Below are positions 8,708 through 18,016 of a DNA stretch of 64,000 nucleotides, piece by piece. Below the pieces are notes generated by a model, which worked only from the letters and a program-made list of their open reading frames with translations, had not been told where the DNA came from and made no database searches. Positions within the stretch are counted from its first letter, which is position 1. Each line of letters starts with the position of its first letter. Source of the stretch: Candidatus Liberimonas magnetica (GTDB taxonomy: Bacteria; Elusimicrobiota; Endomicrobiia; Endomicrobiales; JAFGIL01). The stretch is from assembly GCA_020523885.1 (NCBI GenBank), contig JAJAPY010000010.1:38125-102124 (forward strand), written 5' to 3'. Made by a program: the position numbers and the translations under genes.

Positions 8708-11700
8708 CTATTTCTCTACAGCTATCTTGATTACCTTCTTGCCTAGATTGTTCTTGATCAACACGACATAAACTCCGCTGGCAACGACGCTTCCGCCGTC
8801 ATTCTTACCGTCCCAGCTCGCCCTTCCTGTGGCATTTACATATTCGACTTTACGCACAAGCTGGCCGGCTACAGTGAATATCTTTATATCGGCGCTCGCA
8901 GGCAGGTTGTCGAACGTGAACAGGCCCTTGTTCGGCTTATAGGGAATAGGGTAGCCTTTTATAGCCGCCAGGTCAGCCGCAGGGGTAAGCTGTACTAGGG
9001 CGAACTTCGTCAGGTGCTTGACAGATGCTGTTATCTTGTTCTGGTCGGGGTAGACTGTAGAAGGTATTGTTACCCACCAGTTGTGTGTTGCGTCGTAATA
9101 AGCAACCGTAAGCTTGCTTTCGTCAAGCTCTGCAATATCTGAGTCCCTGTATAACAAGGTAATAATAATTTCCTTCAAGGGCTGGAGGCCTTTGTCGTTT
9201 GTTATCTCGATAGCGATATCCGTAACTTTAAGAACCGGTTGTCCGGAAGCGGAAACCGCAGCCGTAGATACAGTGAATGCTACGTTTTGGCCAAAACTTC
9301 CTGCAGGGATATCCACCTTGACTTCGCCGAAGGCAGGCTGAAGCACAACGGTTGAATTTGAACTATCATTTAACTGTCTTGTCGTTGTAATATTAGCTAC
9401 CTGAACCAGGAAACGTTTTTTCAATGCAGCAGATATTGACCCTGTCCCGCCAGTGCTGACAACTACATCCCAGTAGCCCGTAGCCTTATCCAGGAGGCCA
9501 AACGTACAGGTTATCTTTGATGAGCTGACAACAGCAACGTCTGTGGCATTGATATCGTTTTGCCCTGATTTAACAAGTTTTACCGCCGCTCCTGCCCTAA
9601 ACCCGGCCCCGGCAAGGTTGGTTATTGATACTGAGCTGTTGTTAAATGCAGTATCTGGAGTAATTGAAGTTACAGTAATAGAACTTATTACAAGAAAACC
9701 ATTGGCAAACGTTCCAGATTCTGCTCCTGCTCCGCCTGTGCTGGCCACCACGTCCCATCTGCCTGGAGCCTTGCCGTTAAGATCGAACACGCAGGTTATC
9801 TTTGTAGGGCTGACTAGTGTAATGCCTTCAGCATCTATATCGTTTTCTCCTGATTTTATAAGTTTTACAGATGCACCTGAAACAAAACTTTTTCCTGCAA
9901 GGTTAGTTATTGATACCTGTCCGGTATTTGGAGCGCTGTTTGGCGTAATCGAATTTACCGTTACAGAACTAATCACAAGAAAACCGTTGCCGAGCGTTGC
10001 AGATAGCGATCCTGCCCCGCCTGTACTGGCTACCACATCCCAGTATCCTGTGGCCTTGCCCGCAAGGCCAAACGTACAAGTTATCTTAGAGGAGCTGACA
10101 ACAGTAACGTCAGCAGCATTGATATCGTTTTGTCCTGATTTGACAAGTTTTGCCGACACTCCTGTCCTAAACCCGGCTCCGGTAAGGCTTTTTATTGAAA
10201 CAGAGCGGCTGTTATAAGCGCTGTCCGGTGTAATCGAACTTACTGTTATAGAACTGACCACAAGAAAACCATTGCTTAGTGTTGCAGATAACGATCCGGC
10301 ACCGCCTGTGGTGACTACCACATCCCAGTAGCCTGGCGTTTTACCGTTCAAATCAAAAAAGCATACAAAATAGGAGCCAGTTTCCACAGTAACACTGGAA
10401 CCGATTATATCGCTTTGTCCCGGCCTCGTAAGTCTTGCCGATACTCCTGATCTGAAACCGCTGCCTGAAATAAGAGGTGCTACCTGCTTGATATTCGGCG
10501 CGGTATTCTCTGTAATAGAACTTATCGTTATAGAACTTATCAAAAGAAAAGCGTTTGGAAGAGTTGCGGATACAGACCCGGCTCCTCCAGTACTTACTAC
10601 GACATTCCAACTGCCCGGCGCTGCCCCGTTCACATCAAAAGTGCAGGTCATTTTTGTAAAACTGTTCACATCCACAGTACCAGACAAAGCGTTGATCTCG
10701 CTTTCGCCTGACTTAGTAAGTTTTACCGACGCGCCTGCCATGAACCCGGCGCCTGTCAGGCTCGATATCCATACCAGCCCAGTATTTGGGCGGCTGTTCG
10801 GCGTTATAGAAGTTACAATTACGGAGCTGACTACGACCAGCCCATTGGTTAGTGTTGCAGATATCGACCCGGCTCCGCCTGTGCTGACCACTACATCCCA
10901 CCTGCCGAGTGCTTTCTCGTTTAAATCAAATGCGCAGGTTATCTTTGTGGGGCTGACTATTGTTACGCCAGTAGCATTGATGTCGCTTTGTCCTGATTTG
11001 CTGAGTTTTACCGACGCGCCTGTCCTAAATCCTGCGCCTATAAGGTTCGTTATTGATACCTGCCCGATGTTACCCGCGCTGTCTGGCGTAATCGAACTTA
11101 CTGTTATAGAACTGACCACTATGAAACTATTGGCGAGCGTTGTAGATATTGATCCGGCACCTCCTGTGCTGACTACCACATCCCAGTAGCCTGGCGCTTT
11201 CCCGTTTAAGTCAAATGCGCAGGTTATCTTTGTGGGGCTTACTACTGTAACACCTGTAGCATCGATATTGCTTTGTCCTGATTTGCTGAGTTTTACCGAC
11301 CCTCCTGTCCTAAACCCTGCCCCGGCAATGTTAGTTATTGATACCTGTCCGGTATTTGGAGCGCTGTTTGGCGTAATCGAATTTACGGTTATAGAACTGA
11401 CCACAAGGAAACCATTGGCGAGAGTTGAAGATTCCGATCCTGCGCTAACCACTACATCCCAGGTGCCTGGCGCTTTCCCGTTTAAATCAAAGGCGCAGGT
11501 CATCTTTGTTGTGCTGACTACTGTAATACCTGTAGCATTGATGTCGTTTTGTCCTGATTTGCTGAGTTTTACAGCCGCGCCTGTCACAAACCCTGTTCCT
11601 GCAAGGTTTGTTATTGATACCTGTCCGGTATTTTCCCCGCTGTTTGGAGTTATAGATGTTATTACCGGAGAATTGAGCGTATATGCTTTTAAGCATACAT

Positions 11701-13120
11701 TTCTGTTGGGATGAGGAGTTCCGCCTGTAGTAGCTGTACTGTCTGTCCAGGAAGTGCCGTTACTGCCTATATAGCTTTGGCCTGCAGAAGCAGTCGCAAG
11801 GCTGCTGTAGTCCGCAAGAGGGTGTTCTATAGGAATTGGAAAATTATAACCCGGAGTTGTAAGTTTTACAACAATACAAAAGTCGTAATTAAGAAGAATC
11901 GGGATCGGGGAGTCAAGTTCAATTGTGTGATATCCGGAAATAGGAATCGTGCCTGTTTTACTTCCTAAAAGCCCGGAAAATGATGTGCCGTTAAAACTCT
12001 CATACACGTATATTTCATAACTTGAGTTCAAGCTTGAGGTATAAAAACCCACCGCCTTTAACTGGTTATTTGAAGTTGCAGTAAAAATATTGGCAAACCA
12101 GGCGGTGTCACTGCTGTAGCCTGTGTGCCCGGTAACGCCAAGCGGGTCATACTGGTAAATCTTATCATAGTTTCCGGTTGATTCGGCAACGTCGAATACA
12201 GTATTTTTTGTGCCTATTTTAGAATCATAATAGGAAATATAGAAATAACCGTTATCTCCCCAGGATGTCCCCCAGCTGTTTTTAACGATAAATGCCCCGT
12301 TTCCCGGGGGTATCGCAGAAAAATTACTTTTGTTGTAATTGTCATCCCAGCCGACTATTGCAACGCCGTGATTGGTCGTATTCGAACCGTTATAATAATA
12401 AGCATGGTTAGCTGAATTGTAATAAGTGGCTTCATTCATATACATAGATGTCATTACAGCGCCGTAAGTCGTAACCATTTCTTTTATGTTGTCATTATCC
12501 GTTGAACTGCCTCTGTCCGGGATAAAAAGCACTTCCTGTATATGTTTTTGTACAGGTAATCCCTGTGCAGACCCACCTGGATTTGAATATGGGTCATCGG
12601 CCTCGTTGACCGGCCCGCCCCATCTTGCCAGATATGCCGTTGACATAGTATAATTGCCTCCGTCAGCATATCCAGGATCAAAACCATGTAAATTTAAAAT
12701 GTTATTTTCTGAAAAATCCCTGGTTTCAATTGGTAAAAGACAGGATTCCAATGAACTATATGTAGCAAAAGCCCAACAGGTTCCGTCCGGGCCTTGATTT
12801 TTTACAGGTGTAAGCTTTCCCTCACTGCGAAGGTCATAGGACGCAGAATAGCCAAGTAGCGGGGCTACGCCTTTAACCTTTCTACTAATTTTTTGGCCTT
12901 TCATATGAGAAAGATCAACCGGTGAAGGGATTAAGCCTAAAGCGCGGCCTTTTTGTGTTTGTTTTTGAGCTTTAACTTTCTGAAGATTTAAGAGGTAACT
13001 CTCGAAATCCGGATTGACAGGGGCAAGGTTTGAATCGGCATAGGCAAACGTGAATACCCCAAACAGAGATAAAAAAAATAAGGATATGATATATGCCTTT
13101 ATACTTTTAAGTTTTTTCAT
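8708..13120 (-). CDS. Secreted papain-like (C1A) peptidase with eight IPT-like repeats and FlgD-like C-terminal domain
   Basis: 1470 residues with a signal peptide (to ~29). Residues ~90-300 are a papain-family peptidase with all four key residues visible: Q109 and C115 in KNQGPDGTCWAF, H251 in NHGVAIVGWDD and N281 in KNSWGTSWGDNG. A region of ~170 residues resembling the lectin-like domain of bacterial C1A peptidases follows. From ~486 to ~1240 there are eight Ig-like IPT/TIG repeats of ~95 residues, each opening with (V/I)xSITPxSxxNxxxxSI and ending with GYWDVVVSTGGAGS. Next is a beta-rich domain (ATHNWWVTIPSTVYPD). The C-terminal ~85 residues (YKPNKGLFTFDNLP ... WDGKNDGGSVVASGVYVVLI) are a FlgD-Ig/T9SS-like sorting domain. 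Its partner barrel gene starts right at its stop codon. Inferred: a surface or secreted protease on a stalk. The active site looks intact. Confidence 0.9.
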   Translation of the reverse strand: MKKLKSIKAYIISLFFLSLFGVFTFAYADSNLAPVNPDFESYLLNLQKVKAQKQTQKGRALGLIPSPVDLSHMKGQKISRKVKGVAPLLGYSASYDLRSEGKLTPVKNQGPDGTCWAFATYSSLESCLLPIETRDFSENNILNLHGFDPGYADGGNYTMSTAYLARWGGPVNEADDPYSNPGGSAQGLPVQKHIQEVLFIPDRGSSTDNDNIKEMVTTYGAVMTSMYMNEATYYNSANHAYYYNGSNTTNHGVAIVGWDDNYNKSNFSAIPPGNGAFIVKNSWGTSWGDNGYFYISYYDSKIGTKNTVFDVAESTGNYDKIYQYDPLGVTGHTGYSSDTAWFANIFTATSNNQLKAVGFYTSSLNSSYEIYVYESFNGTSFSGLLGSKTGTIPISGYHTIELDSPIPILLNYDFCIVVKLTTPGYNFPIPIEHPLADYSSLATASAGQSYIGSNGTSWTDSTATTGGTPHPNRNVCLKAYTLNSPVITSITPNSGENTGQVSITNLAGTGFVTGAAVKLSKSGQNDINATGITVVSTTKMTCAFDLNGKAPGTWDVVVSAGSESSTLANGFLVVSSITVNSITPNSAPNTGQVSITNIAGAGFRTGGSVKLSKSGQSNIDATGVTVVSPTKITCAFDLNGKAPGYWDVVVSTGGAGSISTTLANSFIVVSSITVSSITPDSAGNIGQVSITNLIGAGFRTGASVKLSKSGQSDINATGVTIVSPTKITCAFDLNEKALGRWDVVVSTGGAGSISATLTNGLVVVSSVIVTSITPNSRPNTGLVWISSLTGAGFMAGASVKLTKSGESEINALSGTVDVNSFTKMTCTFDVNGAAPGSWNVVVSTGGAGSVSATLPNAFLLISSITISSITENTAPNIKQVAPLISGSGFRSGVSARLTRPGQSDIIGSSVTVETGSYFVCFFDLNGKTPGYWDVVVTTGGAGSLSATLSNGFLVVSSITVSSITPDSAYNSRSVSIKSLTGAGFRTGVSAKLVKSGQNDINAADVTVVSSSKITCTFGLAGKATGYWDVVASTGGAGSLSATLGNGFLVISSVTVNSITPNSAPNTGQVSITNLAGKSFVSGASVKLIKSGENDIDAEGITLVSPTKITCVFDLNGKAPGRWDVVASTGGAGAESGTFANGFLVISSITVTSITPDTAFNNSSVSITNLAGAGFRAGAAVKLVKSGQNDINATDVAVVSSSKITCTFGLLDKATGYWDVVVSTGGTGSISAALKKRFLVQVANITTTRQLNDSSNSTVVLQPAFGEVKVDIPAGSFGQNVAFTVSTAAVSASGQPVLKVTDIAIEITNDKGLQPLKEIIITLLYRDSDIAELDESKLTVAYYDATHNWWVTIPSTVYPDQNKITASVKHLTKFALVQLTPAADLAAIKGYPIPYKPNKGLFTFDNLPASADIKIFTVAGQLVRKVEYVNATGRASWDGKNDGGSVVASGVYVVLIKNNLGKKVIKIAVEK
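9405..11665 (-). repeat. Eight tandem ~285-bp coding repeats (IPT/TIG-like domains)
   Basis: Each unit encodes about 95 residues with the frame SITPxSxxNxGQVSIxxLxGxGFxxGxxVKLxKSG, then TKITCxFDLNGKAPGxWDVVVS. The units are close enough at the DNA level that long antisense reading frames stay open across them. The repeats are expected to form a rigid stalk between the peptidase and the sorting domain. Confidence 0.85.
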
Positions 13121-13124
13121 TTTA

Positions 13125-14225
13125 TCAGATAAGTTCCGCGACGTAATCGGCTATTGAAAGCGCTGAGGTAAGGCCCGGGGATTCAATACCTATCAGGTTT
13201 ATCAGCCCGTCAAGGTTCCTGTTTTTTTCATTTACAATTATAAAATCTTTAAAATCGTCATCCGGGCCCTGGAGTTTAGGCCGTACACCGCAAGTGTCGG
13301 GGTACAGGTCTTCTAACCTGATTGAAGGCAGATATTTCTTTATGGAATTATAAAAATCATCTTTGCGGTCTTCGCTGACAGTGTAATCGATATTTTCAAT
13401 ATAATGAGTATCCGGCCCGAAGCGCACGCTGCCTGCCATGTCAAGGGTTAAGTGAACTCCTAAGCCGTGAATATTTGTAAAAGGAACAGGGTAAATAAGC
13501 CGTCTGGCTTTAAGTTTTTGCCTTGTCCTGAAATAATTCCCTTTACAATAATGCAGTTTGTAACCGGCTTCTCTGACATTTATATGGCAAAGCGCTGCTA
13601 TAATATCTGAATTTAAACCCGCGCAATTAACCACGATTTCGGAATCGAATTTATAATTATCTTTCTTTAAAGTAAGCCTGAAACCGGTGGTTAGTTTTTC
13701 TATAGCTGTGACTTCGGAATCATAGGAAACGATAGCTTTGCTTTCTTCGGCTATATTCAACAGCGATTGCATAAAAGTGTGCGTATCGAGTATGCCCGTT
13801 GATTTGCATAACAAGGCAGCTTTTGCCTCAACTTCAGGCTCAAGCTCCATTAACTGTCCTTTAGAGATTAGCTCAAGCCCCGGGACTCCGTTATTTATAC
13901 CGTTGTTTTTTAGTTTTTCAAGAGAAGCCAGCTCATCCTGGGTTGTTGCTACTATAACCTTGCCGAGGTTTGAGTGTTTGATGCCGTATCTTCTGCAGTG
14001 CTCGTACAAAAGAGAATTTCCTTTTACGCATAACTTTGCTTTTAGGGAGTTATGCGGGTAGTAAATGCCGCTGTGGATCACTTCGCTGTTCCTGCTTGAA
14101 GTTTCCTGGCCGAATTTCAGGTTTTTTTCAAGTATGATACAGGATTTGCCGAGCCCGGATAGTTTTGCACCTATAGCTAAACCGATAACCCCTGCTCCTA
14201 TGATCGTAACATCAACTTTTTCCAT
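13125..14225 (-). CDS. lhgO: L-2-hydroxyglutarate oxidase-like FAD-dependent oxidoreductase
   Basis: 366 residues from the ATG at 14225. A longer frame to 14258 would lie in the upstream gene and puts 11 extra residues before the flavin-binding strand. Seen: an N-terminal dinucleotide-binding motif (VTIIGAGVIGLAIGAKLSGLG), the DAO-family segment ETSSRNSEVIHSGIYYP typical of LhgO/L2HGDH, and a C-terminal GLINLIGIESPGLTSALSIADYV, which closes the FAD site. Known family role: oxidation of L-2-hydroxyglutarate (or a related 2-hydroxy acid) to the keto acid with electrons passed to the membrane. Its start overlaps the end of rsfS by 14 bp, so it is probably translated by coupling. The following peptidase gene starts 5 bases after its stop. 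Confidence 0.85.
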   Translation of the reverse strand: MEKVDVTIIGAGVIGLAIGAKLSGLGKSCIILEKNLKFGQETSSRNSEVIHSGIYYPHNSLKAKLCVKGNSLLYEHCRRYGIKHSNLGKVIVATTQDELASLEKLKNNGINNGVPGLELISKGQLMELEPEVEAKAALLCKSTGILDTHTFMQSLLNIAEESKAIVSYDSEVTAIEKLTTGFRLTLKKDNYKFDSEIVVNCAGLNSDIIAALCHINVREAGYKLHYCKGNYFRTRQKLKARRLIYPVPFTNIHGLGVHLTLDMAGSVRFGPDTHYIENIDYTVSEDRKDDFYNSIKKYLPSIRLEDLYPDTCGVRPKLQGPDDDFKDFIIVNEKNRNLDGLINLIGIESPGLTSALSIADYVAELI

Positions 14226-14601
14226 GTTTATTATACTTAAAGGGCACTTTGCGGGCATCCATCCATATTTTGTCTAGCGCATAGAAAGCCCGGGCCTGGG
14301 AAAGCATCACGTGAATGACCAACCCGCCGTAATCGAGCACGGACCAGGATGAATTTCTTCCTTCCAGGTGCAAGGGCAGGCGGTTTTCCTTTTCTTTCAA
14401 TGTCTTGTGTATGGCATCTATGACAGCGTTCATCTGAGGGGCCGATTCAACGCTGAGTATCAGAAAATAATCCGTCAATGTGGTAATAGGGCGGGTGTTA
14501 AGTATTTTTATATCTAAACTTTTTTTATCAGAGGCTATTTGTGCCGATATTTTAGCAAGTTTAAGAAACTCAGTTTTATCCGAAGAAGTTGGTTTAGTCA
14601 T
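14212..14601 (-). CDS. rsfS: Ribosomal silencing factor RsfS
   Basis: 129 residues from the ATG at 14601, which overlaps the stop of the upstream gene and has AAGAGA about 10 nt upstream; 14619 is an alternative start. Family landmarks: TDYFLILSVESAPQMNAV, then HLEGRNSSWSVLDYGGLVIHVM, then FYALDKIWMDA. RsfS binds ribosomal protein uL14 and blocks subunit joining when nutrients are low. It belongs with nadD, yqeK and the LCP gene further upstream, the usual bacterial neighbourhood, but here a pilT paralogue and a cNMP/GAF gene separate it from them. Confidence 0.9.
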   Translation of the reverse strand: MTKPTSSDKTEFLKLAKISAQIASDKKSLDIKILNTRPITTLTDYFLILSVESAPQMNAVIDAIHKTLKEKENRLPLHLEGRNSSWSVLDYGGLVIHVMLSQARAFYALDKIWMDARKVPFKYNKHGKS

Positions 14602-15535
14602 TAAATGATTCTCTTGCATTCATCAGCCGCTTGCGGTCCTGTTCTTCCTGCTGGAAATGAATATTCTCGATTGCCTCGGCTAATTGGTCGCTTACGGCCA
14701 GTAAGAGTGAAGCATTGTGGTTTTCAAATACGCCGGTTTTTTTTGTGTTTGTTATCGCCATAAACCCGAGCAGTTTATCCGGTAATATACAAGGCACAAT
14801 TGAAAATGCTTTTGATGTTTTTAAAAAATCAATGCTCGAAAGAGGGGTTTCGGTCGAATCATTAAAAATAAACCCGGAAGGGTTTTCCTTGAGCTGTTTT
14901 ATCAAAGGATGCTGCAGCGGTATTTCATTAAACGACTTATCGGCAGCTACTTCTTCAAATTCCCGGTTGAATTCATTGTACAGGTAAGTAATGACGTTCT
15001 CTGCTTCAGGGACCGCCAGCAGGATCTCTTCACGGATCCCCTTTACGATAAGATTCAGGTTACGGGCCGAAGCAATGATCTTGCTTGTCTGATAAACCGT
15101 TGCAAGTTCCCTGCTTGTCCGCTCCAGTCTTGCAGTTACGACCTCAAGCAAGCGGGACAAAATATTTATGCCTTCTTTCGGGTTTTTATTTATAACATCA
15201 AGAAAAGGCTTACGTGCGATCTTAAGCAATACAGCCTTATTTTTCGTCTTTGCATTAGCTGTCCTGTACTGGTTGGAGAAAAATGCCGTTTCTCCGAATA
15301 TATTGCCTCTATTTAAAACGATCAATACTTTTTCTTTGTCCGCCCCTAATTTTTTGTATATTATTACTTCGCCGGATTCTATTATATAAAAAGAATCTGA
15401 AAAACTGCCCTCTTCAAATATCTGCGTAAGAGCGTCAAGCTTTACTTCTTCAACATTTACTAAAAGTTGCTGCATAATATCATCGTTGAGTTCCTTGAAT
15501 ATAAAAACTGATTTTAAAAGAGAAAGTTTATCCAT
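14594..15535 (-). CDS. Cyclic-nucleotide-binding domain plus GAF-like protein
   Basis: 313 residues; a GGAGG lies 8 nt before the ATG. Residues ~10-120 are a cNMP-binding domain (FEEGSFSDSFYIIESGEVIIYKK, then RGNIFGETAFFSNQYRTANA). The GE-TAF and R-TA pattern is close to the phosphate-binding cassette of cAMP/cGMP-binding proteins. Residues ~140-300 resemble a GAF domain (VYQTSKIIASARNLNLIVKGI ... DKLLGFMAITNTKKTGVF). There is no DNA-binding helix-turn-helix, so this is not a CRP-type regulator but a stand-alone sensor. It sits directly downstream of pilT, and cNMP-binding proteins of this type often accompany pilus retraction genes. Nucleotide specificity cannot be read from sequence. Confidence 0.8.
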   Translation of the reverse strand: MDKLSLLKSVFIFKELNDDIMQQLLVNVEEVKLDALTQIFEEGSFSDSFYIIESGEVIIYKKLGADKEKVLIVLNRGNIFGETAFFSNQYRTANAKTKNKAVLLKIARKPFLDVINKNPKEGINILSRLLEVVTARLERTSRELATVYQTSKIIASARNLNLIVKGIREEILLAVPEAENVITYLYNEFNREFEEVAADKSFNEIPLQHPLIKQLKENPSGFIFNDSTETPLSSIDFLKTSKAFSIVPCILPDKLLGFMAITNTKKTGVFENHNASLLLAVSDQLAEAIENIHFQQEEQDRKRLMNARESFND

Positions 15536-15555
15536 TATTATTACCTCCGAATATT

Positions 15556-15655
15556 AGCGTAGAGCGGATAGCGTTTAGCGTATAGTTAAAGTCTTTGAAT
15601 TTACTATCCGCTATACGCTCTACGCTGTACGCTATCATTGTCGCTATACTGTCAT
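15556..15655. repeat. Inverted word-repeat element (agcgtatag family), copy 1
   Basis: The left arm is built of 8-10 bp words such as agcgtagag, cggatagcg, tttagcgtatag. After ~18 nt the right arm carries their complements (ctatccgct, atacgctct, acgctgtacgctat). The right arm reaches the stop codon of the pilT gene (15644). A second copy of the same family sits on the other side of pilT (16728-16823) and a third lies at 28033-28188. Confidence 0.7.
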
Positions 15656-16711
15656 TGTTCTCCCGCCGGAACGGATATATTCAGGGTTTCTTGCTTTGCT
15701 CATTGCATCTTCAGTGGAGACAAGCCCGTTTTGAACAAGTCCGAGCAATGCGCGGTCAAGGTTTATCATCCCGAATTTTGCGCCGGTTTCTATGGCGGAA
15801 TATACCTGATGCGTCTTTCCTTCTCTTATCAAATTTGCTATGGCAGGGGTAACAACCATTATCTCCCTTGCTGCAACCCTTCCGACCCCGTCTGTTTTCG
15901 GCAGGAGTATCTGGGAAACAACTCCTCTTAATGAAGTGGAAAGCTGAACCCTGACCTGCTGCTGCTGGTGAGGGGGAAATACGTCAACGACCCTGTCGAT
16001 CGTTTGTGCAGCATCAGTAGTATGAAGTGTTCCGAACACCAGATGCCCAGTTTCAGCTATGGTAAGTGCAGCAGAAATGGTTTCTAAGTCCCTCATTTCT
16101 CCGATCAGGACTATATCAGGGTCCTGCCTCAAGGCTGATTTTAAGGCATTTGTAAAACTTTTTGTCTGCTGTCCGACTTCTCTTTGCCTTATTATACAGC
16201 TTCTATTATCATAGACGAATTCGATCGGGTCTTCAATAGTAAGTATGTGCTCATGCCTTGACTGGTTTATTAAATTAATAAGGCATGCAAGGGTGGTAGA
16301 TTTTCCAGATCCCGTCGGGCCTGTGACAAGGACTAGCCCATTAGGTAAATGAGCAAACTTAAGGACAGCTTCCGGGAGGTTCAATTGTTCGGGATTCGGT
16401 ATCTTTGAAGATATAACGCGCAATACCGCTTCTACACCGTTTTTTTGCATAAAAACGTTTATACGGAAACGGGATAAATTCGGTATCTGGACCGAGCAAT
16501 CAAGTTCAAGGTTCTGTTCGAATTTTGACCTTTGATTTTCAAAAAGTACCGAATATATCATCTTTTTTGATTCTTCAGCAGTAAGAGCCGGGAATTCTTC
16601 CATCTGAACGATAGCTCCGCGTATCCTTGCCGCAGGGGGAAGGCCGATGACCATATGTATGTCTGATGCTCCACGCTGTACAGCTGCTTTAAGTACCTCG
16701 AACATTTCCAT
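15644..16711 (-). CDS. pilT: PilT-family retraction ATPase (paralogue 1)
   Basis: 355 residues; GGAGG lies 5-6 nt before the ATG. Walker A is GPTGSGKST at 131-139, followed by the Asp box (HILTIEDPIEFVY), the Walker B region DPDIVLIGEMRDLET (~197-211) and the His box HLVFGTLHTTDA. The N-terminal PilT signature ASDIHMVIGLPPAARI is present. The enzyme is expected to be cytoplasmic and hexameric and to drive pilus retraction by depolymerising pilin. A second PilT lies inside the main pilus locus (51568-52650). This copy is isolated from that locus, flanked on both sides by the same word-repeat family, and inserted between LCP and rsfS genes. Confidence 0.93.
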   Translation of the reverse strand: MEMFEVLKAAVQRGASDIHMVIGLPPAARIRGAIVQMEEFPALTAEESKKMIYSVLFENQRSKFEQNLELDCSVQIPNLSRFRINVFMQKNGVEAVLRVISSKIPNPEQLNLPEAVLKFAHLPNGLVLVTGPTGSGKSTTLACLINLINQSRHEHILTIEDPIEFVYDNRSCIIRQREVGQQTKSFTNALKSALRQDPDIVLIGEMRDLETISAALTIAETGHLVFGTLHTTDAAQTIDRVVDVFPPHQQQQVRVQLSTSLRGVVSQILLPKTDGVGRVAAREIMVVTPAIANLIREGKTHQVYSAIETGAKFGMINLDRALLGLVQNGLVSTEDAMSKARNPEYIRSGGRTMTV

Positions 16712-16727
16712 AAAACCTCCGGTTTGT

Positions 16728-16823
16728 TAGCGTATAGCGGATAGCGTTTAGCGTATAGGAACTGTAAAAGCCTTCTTTAAGGTTCTGCTTTTTCTATCCG
16801 CTATACGCTATACGCTAAACGCT
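16728..16823. repeat. Inverted word-repeat element (agcgtatag family), copy 2
   Basis: Left arm: ttagcgtatag, cggatagcg, tttagcgtatag. A ~45-nt centre follows, then the right arm ctatccgctatacg, ctatacgctaaacgc. The arms are close to perfect complements and can form a long stem. It lies in the 117-bp spacer between the LCP gene and pilT, just upstream of the pilT ribosome-binding site. Confidence 0.75.
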
Positions 16824-16828
16824 TGTTT

Positions 16829-18016
16829 TTATTTAGTATTTATCTTACAATCTTCGCCCAGGATAACGGATATATCGATCAACCGTTTTTCATCATAGCG
16901 TGTTATTACCTCGCCGCAGTTAAGGATCTCTGAGATCCTTTGGGCCCCGCGCAGGTCACCTGTAAGGTCTTTTATTAAGGTCTTCTTCTGTCTGGTGGTG
17001 AAATTTCCCCAGTCTATTACGTCAAAGCCGCTTTTTCTCAATATCCAGGTCACCTGTTCTGCCATTTTGCCTGTTCCGGTCGCATTCCATATCTCGACAC
17101 GGATATTCGGGCTTTTTGAAGGGTTTAAGTCTCGGTTTGGAAGGATCTTATTAAGCAATCCGTTAAGGTTGTCTGTATCATATTCCCAGTATCCTTTTTT
17201 ATTGGGCTGGCCGGGAAGCTGGGAAAAACGGATATTTTTCATGTTTATGTCCTTGACTTCGATGATGCCGGAAAAAGCATCCCATGTGTTTATATTCGTA
17301 AATATTTCCGTCATAAGAAGTTTGGCAATCTTAGGAAGGTTGAATATAAAATAGGGATTTTTCCATCTTAAAAGAAACGATTTTACAAAAAGCTGCTGCC
17401 TGAATATCCTTCCCAGGTCTCCTGCTTTCCCTCTAAAGCGGACGTATTCCAGGGCTTTTGCACCGTCAAGATGGTTGACCCCGGCATTAAAATGTATATG
17501 CAGGTTTCCTGCCTGGTCGTCATAATTCATAGGCTCTTCTATGTCAACCTTTATTCCGCCTATAAGGTCAATGAACTTTTTAAAGCTGGAATAATTAATG
17601 GTTACATAATAGGGTATCTCCAGCCTGTTTTGGAATAATTCTTCGACTGCTTTGCAGACTTCTATAGCAGCGAAGGCGTCATTCTGTTTTGTCCTGTAAT
17701 GGTATGCATAGACTTCGTTTATTTTTTTAAAGTTATAGCCTTTAGGAGAAAACCTCGTATCCCTGGGTATTGAGATTATGTCAAGGAACCTGCGCACAGG
17801 GTCATAACTTGCAAAGATGAGCGTATCCGAATGCCTTGCATAATCCACAATGTCCGTGCCTATCAAGAGAGCATTTATCCTTTCGCCTTTTCTGATACTT
17901 CTTGAGATGGGATTTGCCCAGGAGAGGTAAAGTGACAAAGATAAAATAACGGCAAAAGCTAACAAGCTTAACTGGTTAAGGTTTAAGTTTGAAATAGGTT
18001 TTAATATTCTATTCAT
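16829..18016 (-). CDS. LytR-CpsA-Psr (LCP) family cell-wall ligase with LytR_C domain
   Basis: 395 residues. One N-terminal membrane anchor (LSLLAFAVILSLSLYLSWA) is followed by an extracytoplasmic LCP domain: INALLIGTDIVDYARHSDTL, IISIPRDTRF with the conserved Arg-Asp pair, then KALEYVRFRGKAGDLGRI with its arginines. A C-terminal LytR_C domain follows (VEIWNATGTGKMAEQVTWIL). LCP enzymes transfer undecaprenyl-linked glycans to peptidoglycan or other acceptors. The start overlaps the end of yqeK by 4 bp (ATGA), so the two are translationally coupled. Gene order nadD-yqeK-LCP is conserved across many bacteria. Confidence 0.9.
   Translation of the reverse strand: MNRILKPISNLNLNQLSLLAFAVILSLSLYLSWANPISRSIRKGERINALLIGTDIVDYARHSDTLIFASYDPVRRFLDIISIPRDTRFSPKGYNFKKINEVYAYHYRTKQNDAFAAIEVCKAVEELFQNRLEIPYYVTINYSSFKKFIDLIGGIKVDIEEPMNYDDQAGNLHIHFNAGVNHLDGAKALEYVRFRGKAGDLGRIFRQQLFVKSFLLRWKNPYFIFNLPKIAKLLMTEIFTNINTWDAFSGIIEVKDINMKNIRFSQLPGQPNKKGYWEYDTDNLNGLLNKILPNRDLNPSKSPNIRVEIWNATGTGKMAEQVTWILRKSGFDVIDWGNFTTRQKKTLIKDLTGDLRGAQRISEILNCGEVITRYDEKRLIDISVILGEDCKINTK

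Noticed and set aside
9543..11714. Three long plus-strand reading frames (about 224, 233 and 160 codons) opposite the IPT repeats
   Set aside because: They are antisense to a well-supported secreted peptidase and mirror its repeats. They show no family motifs, no ribosome-binding sites and a Pro/Leu/Thr-biased content expected of a shadow frame.
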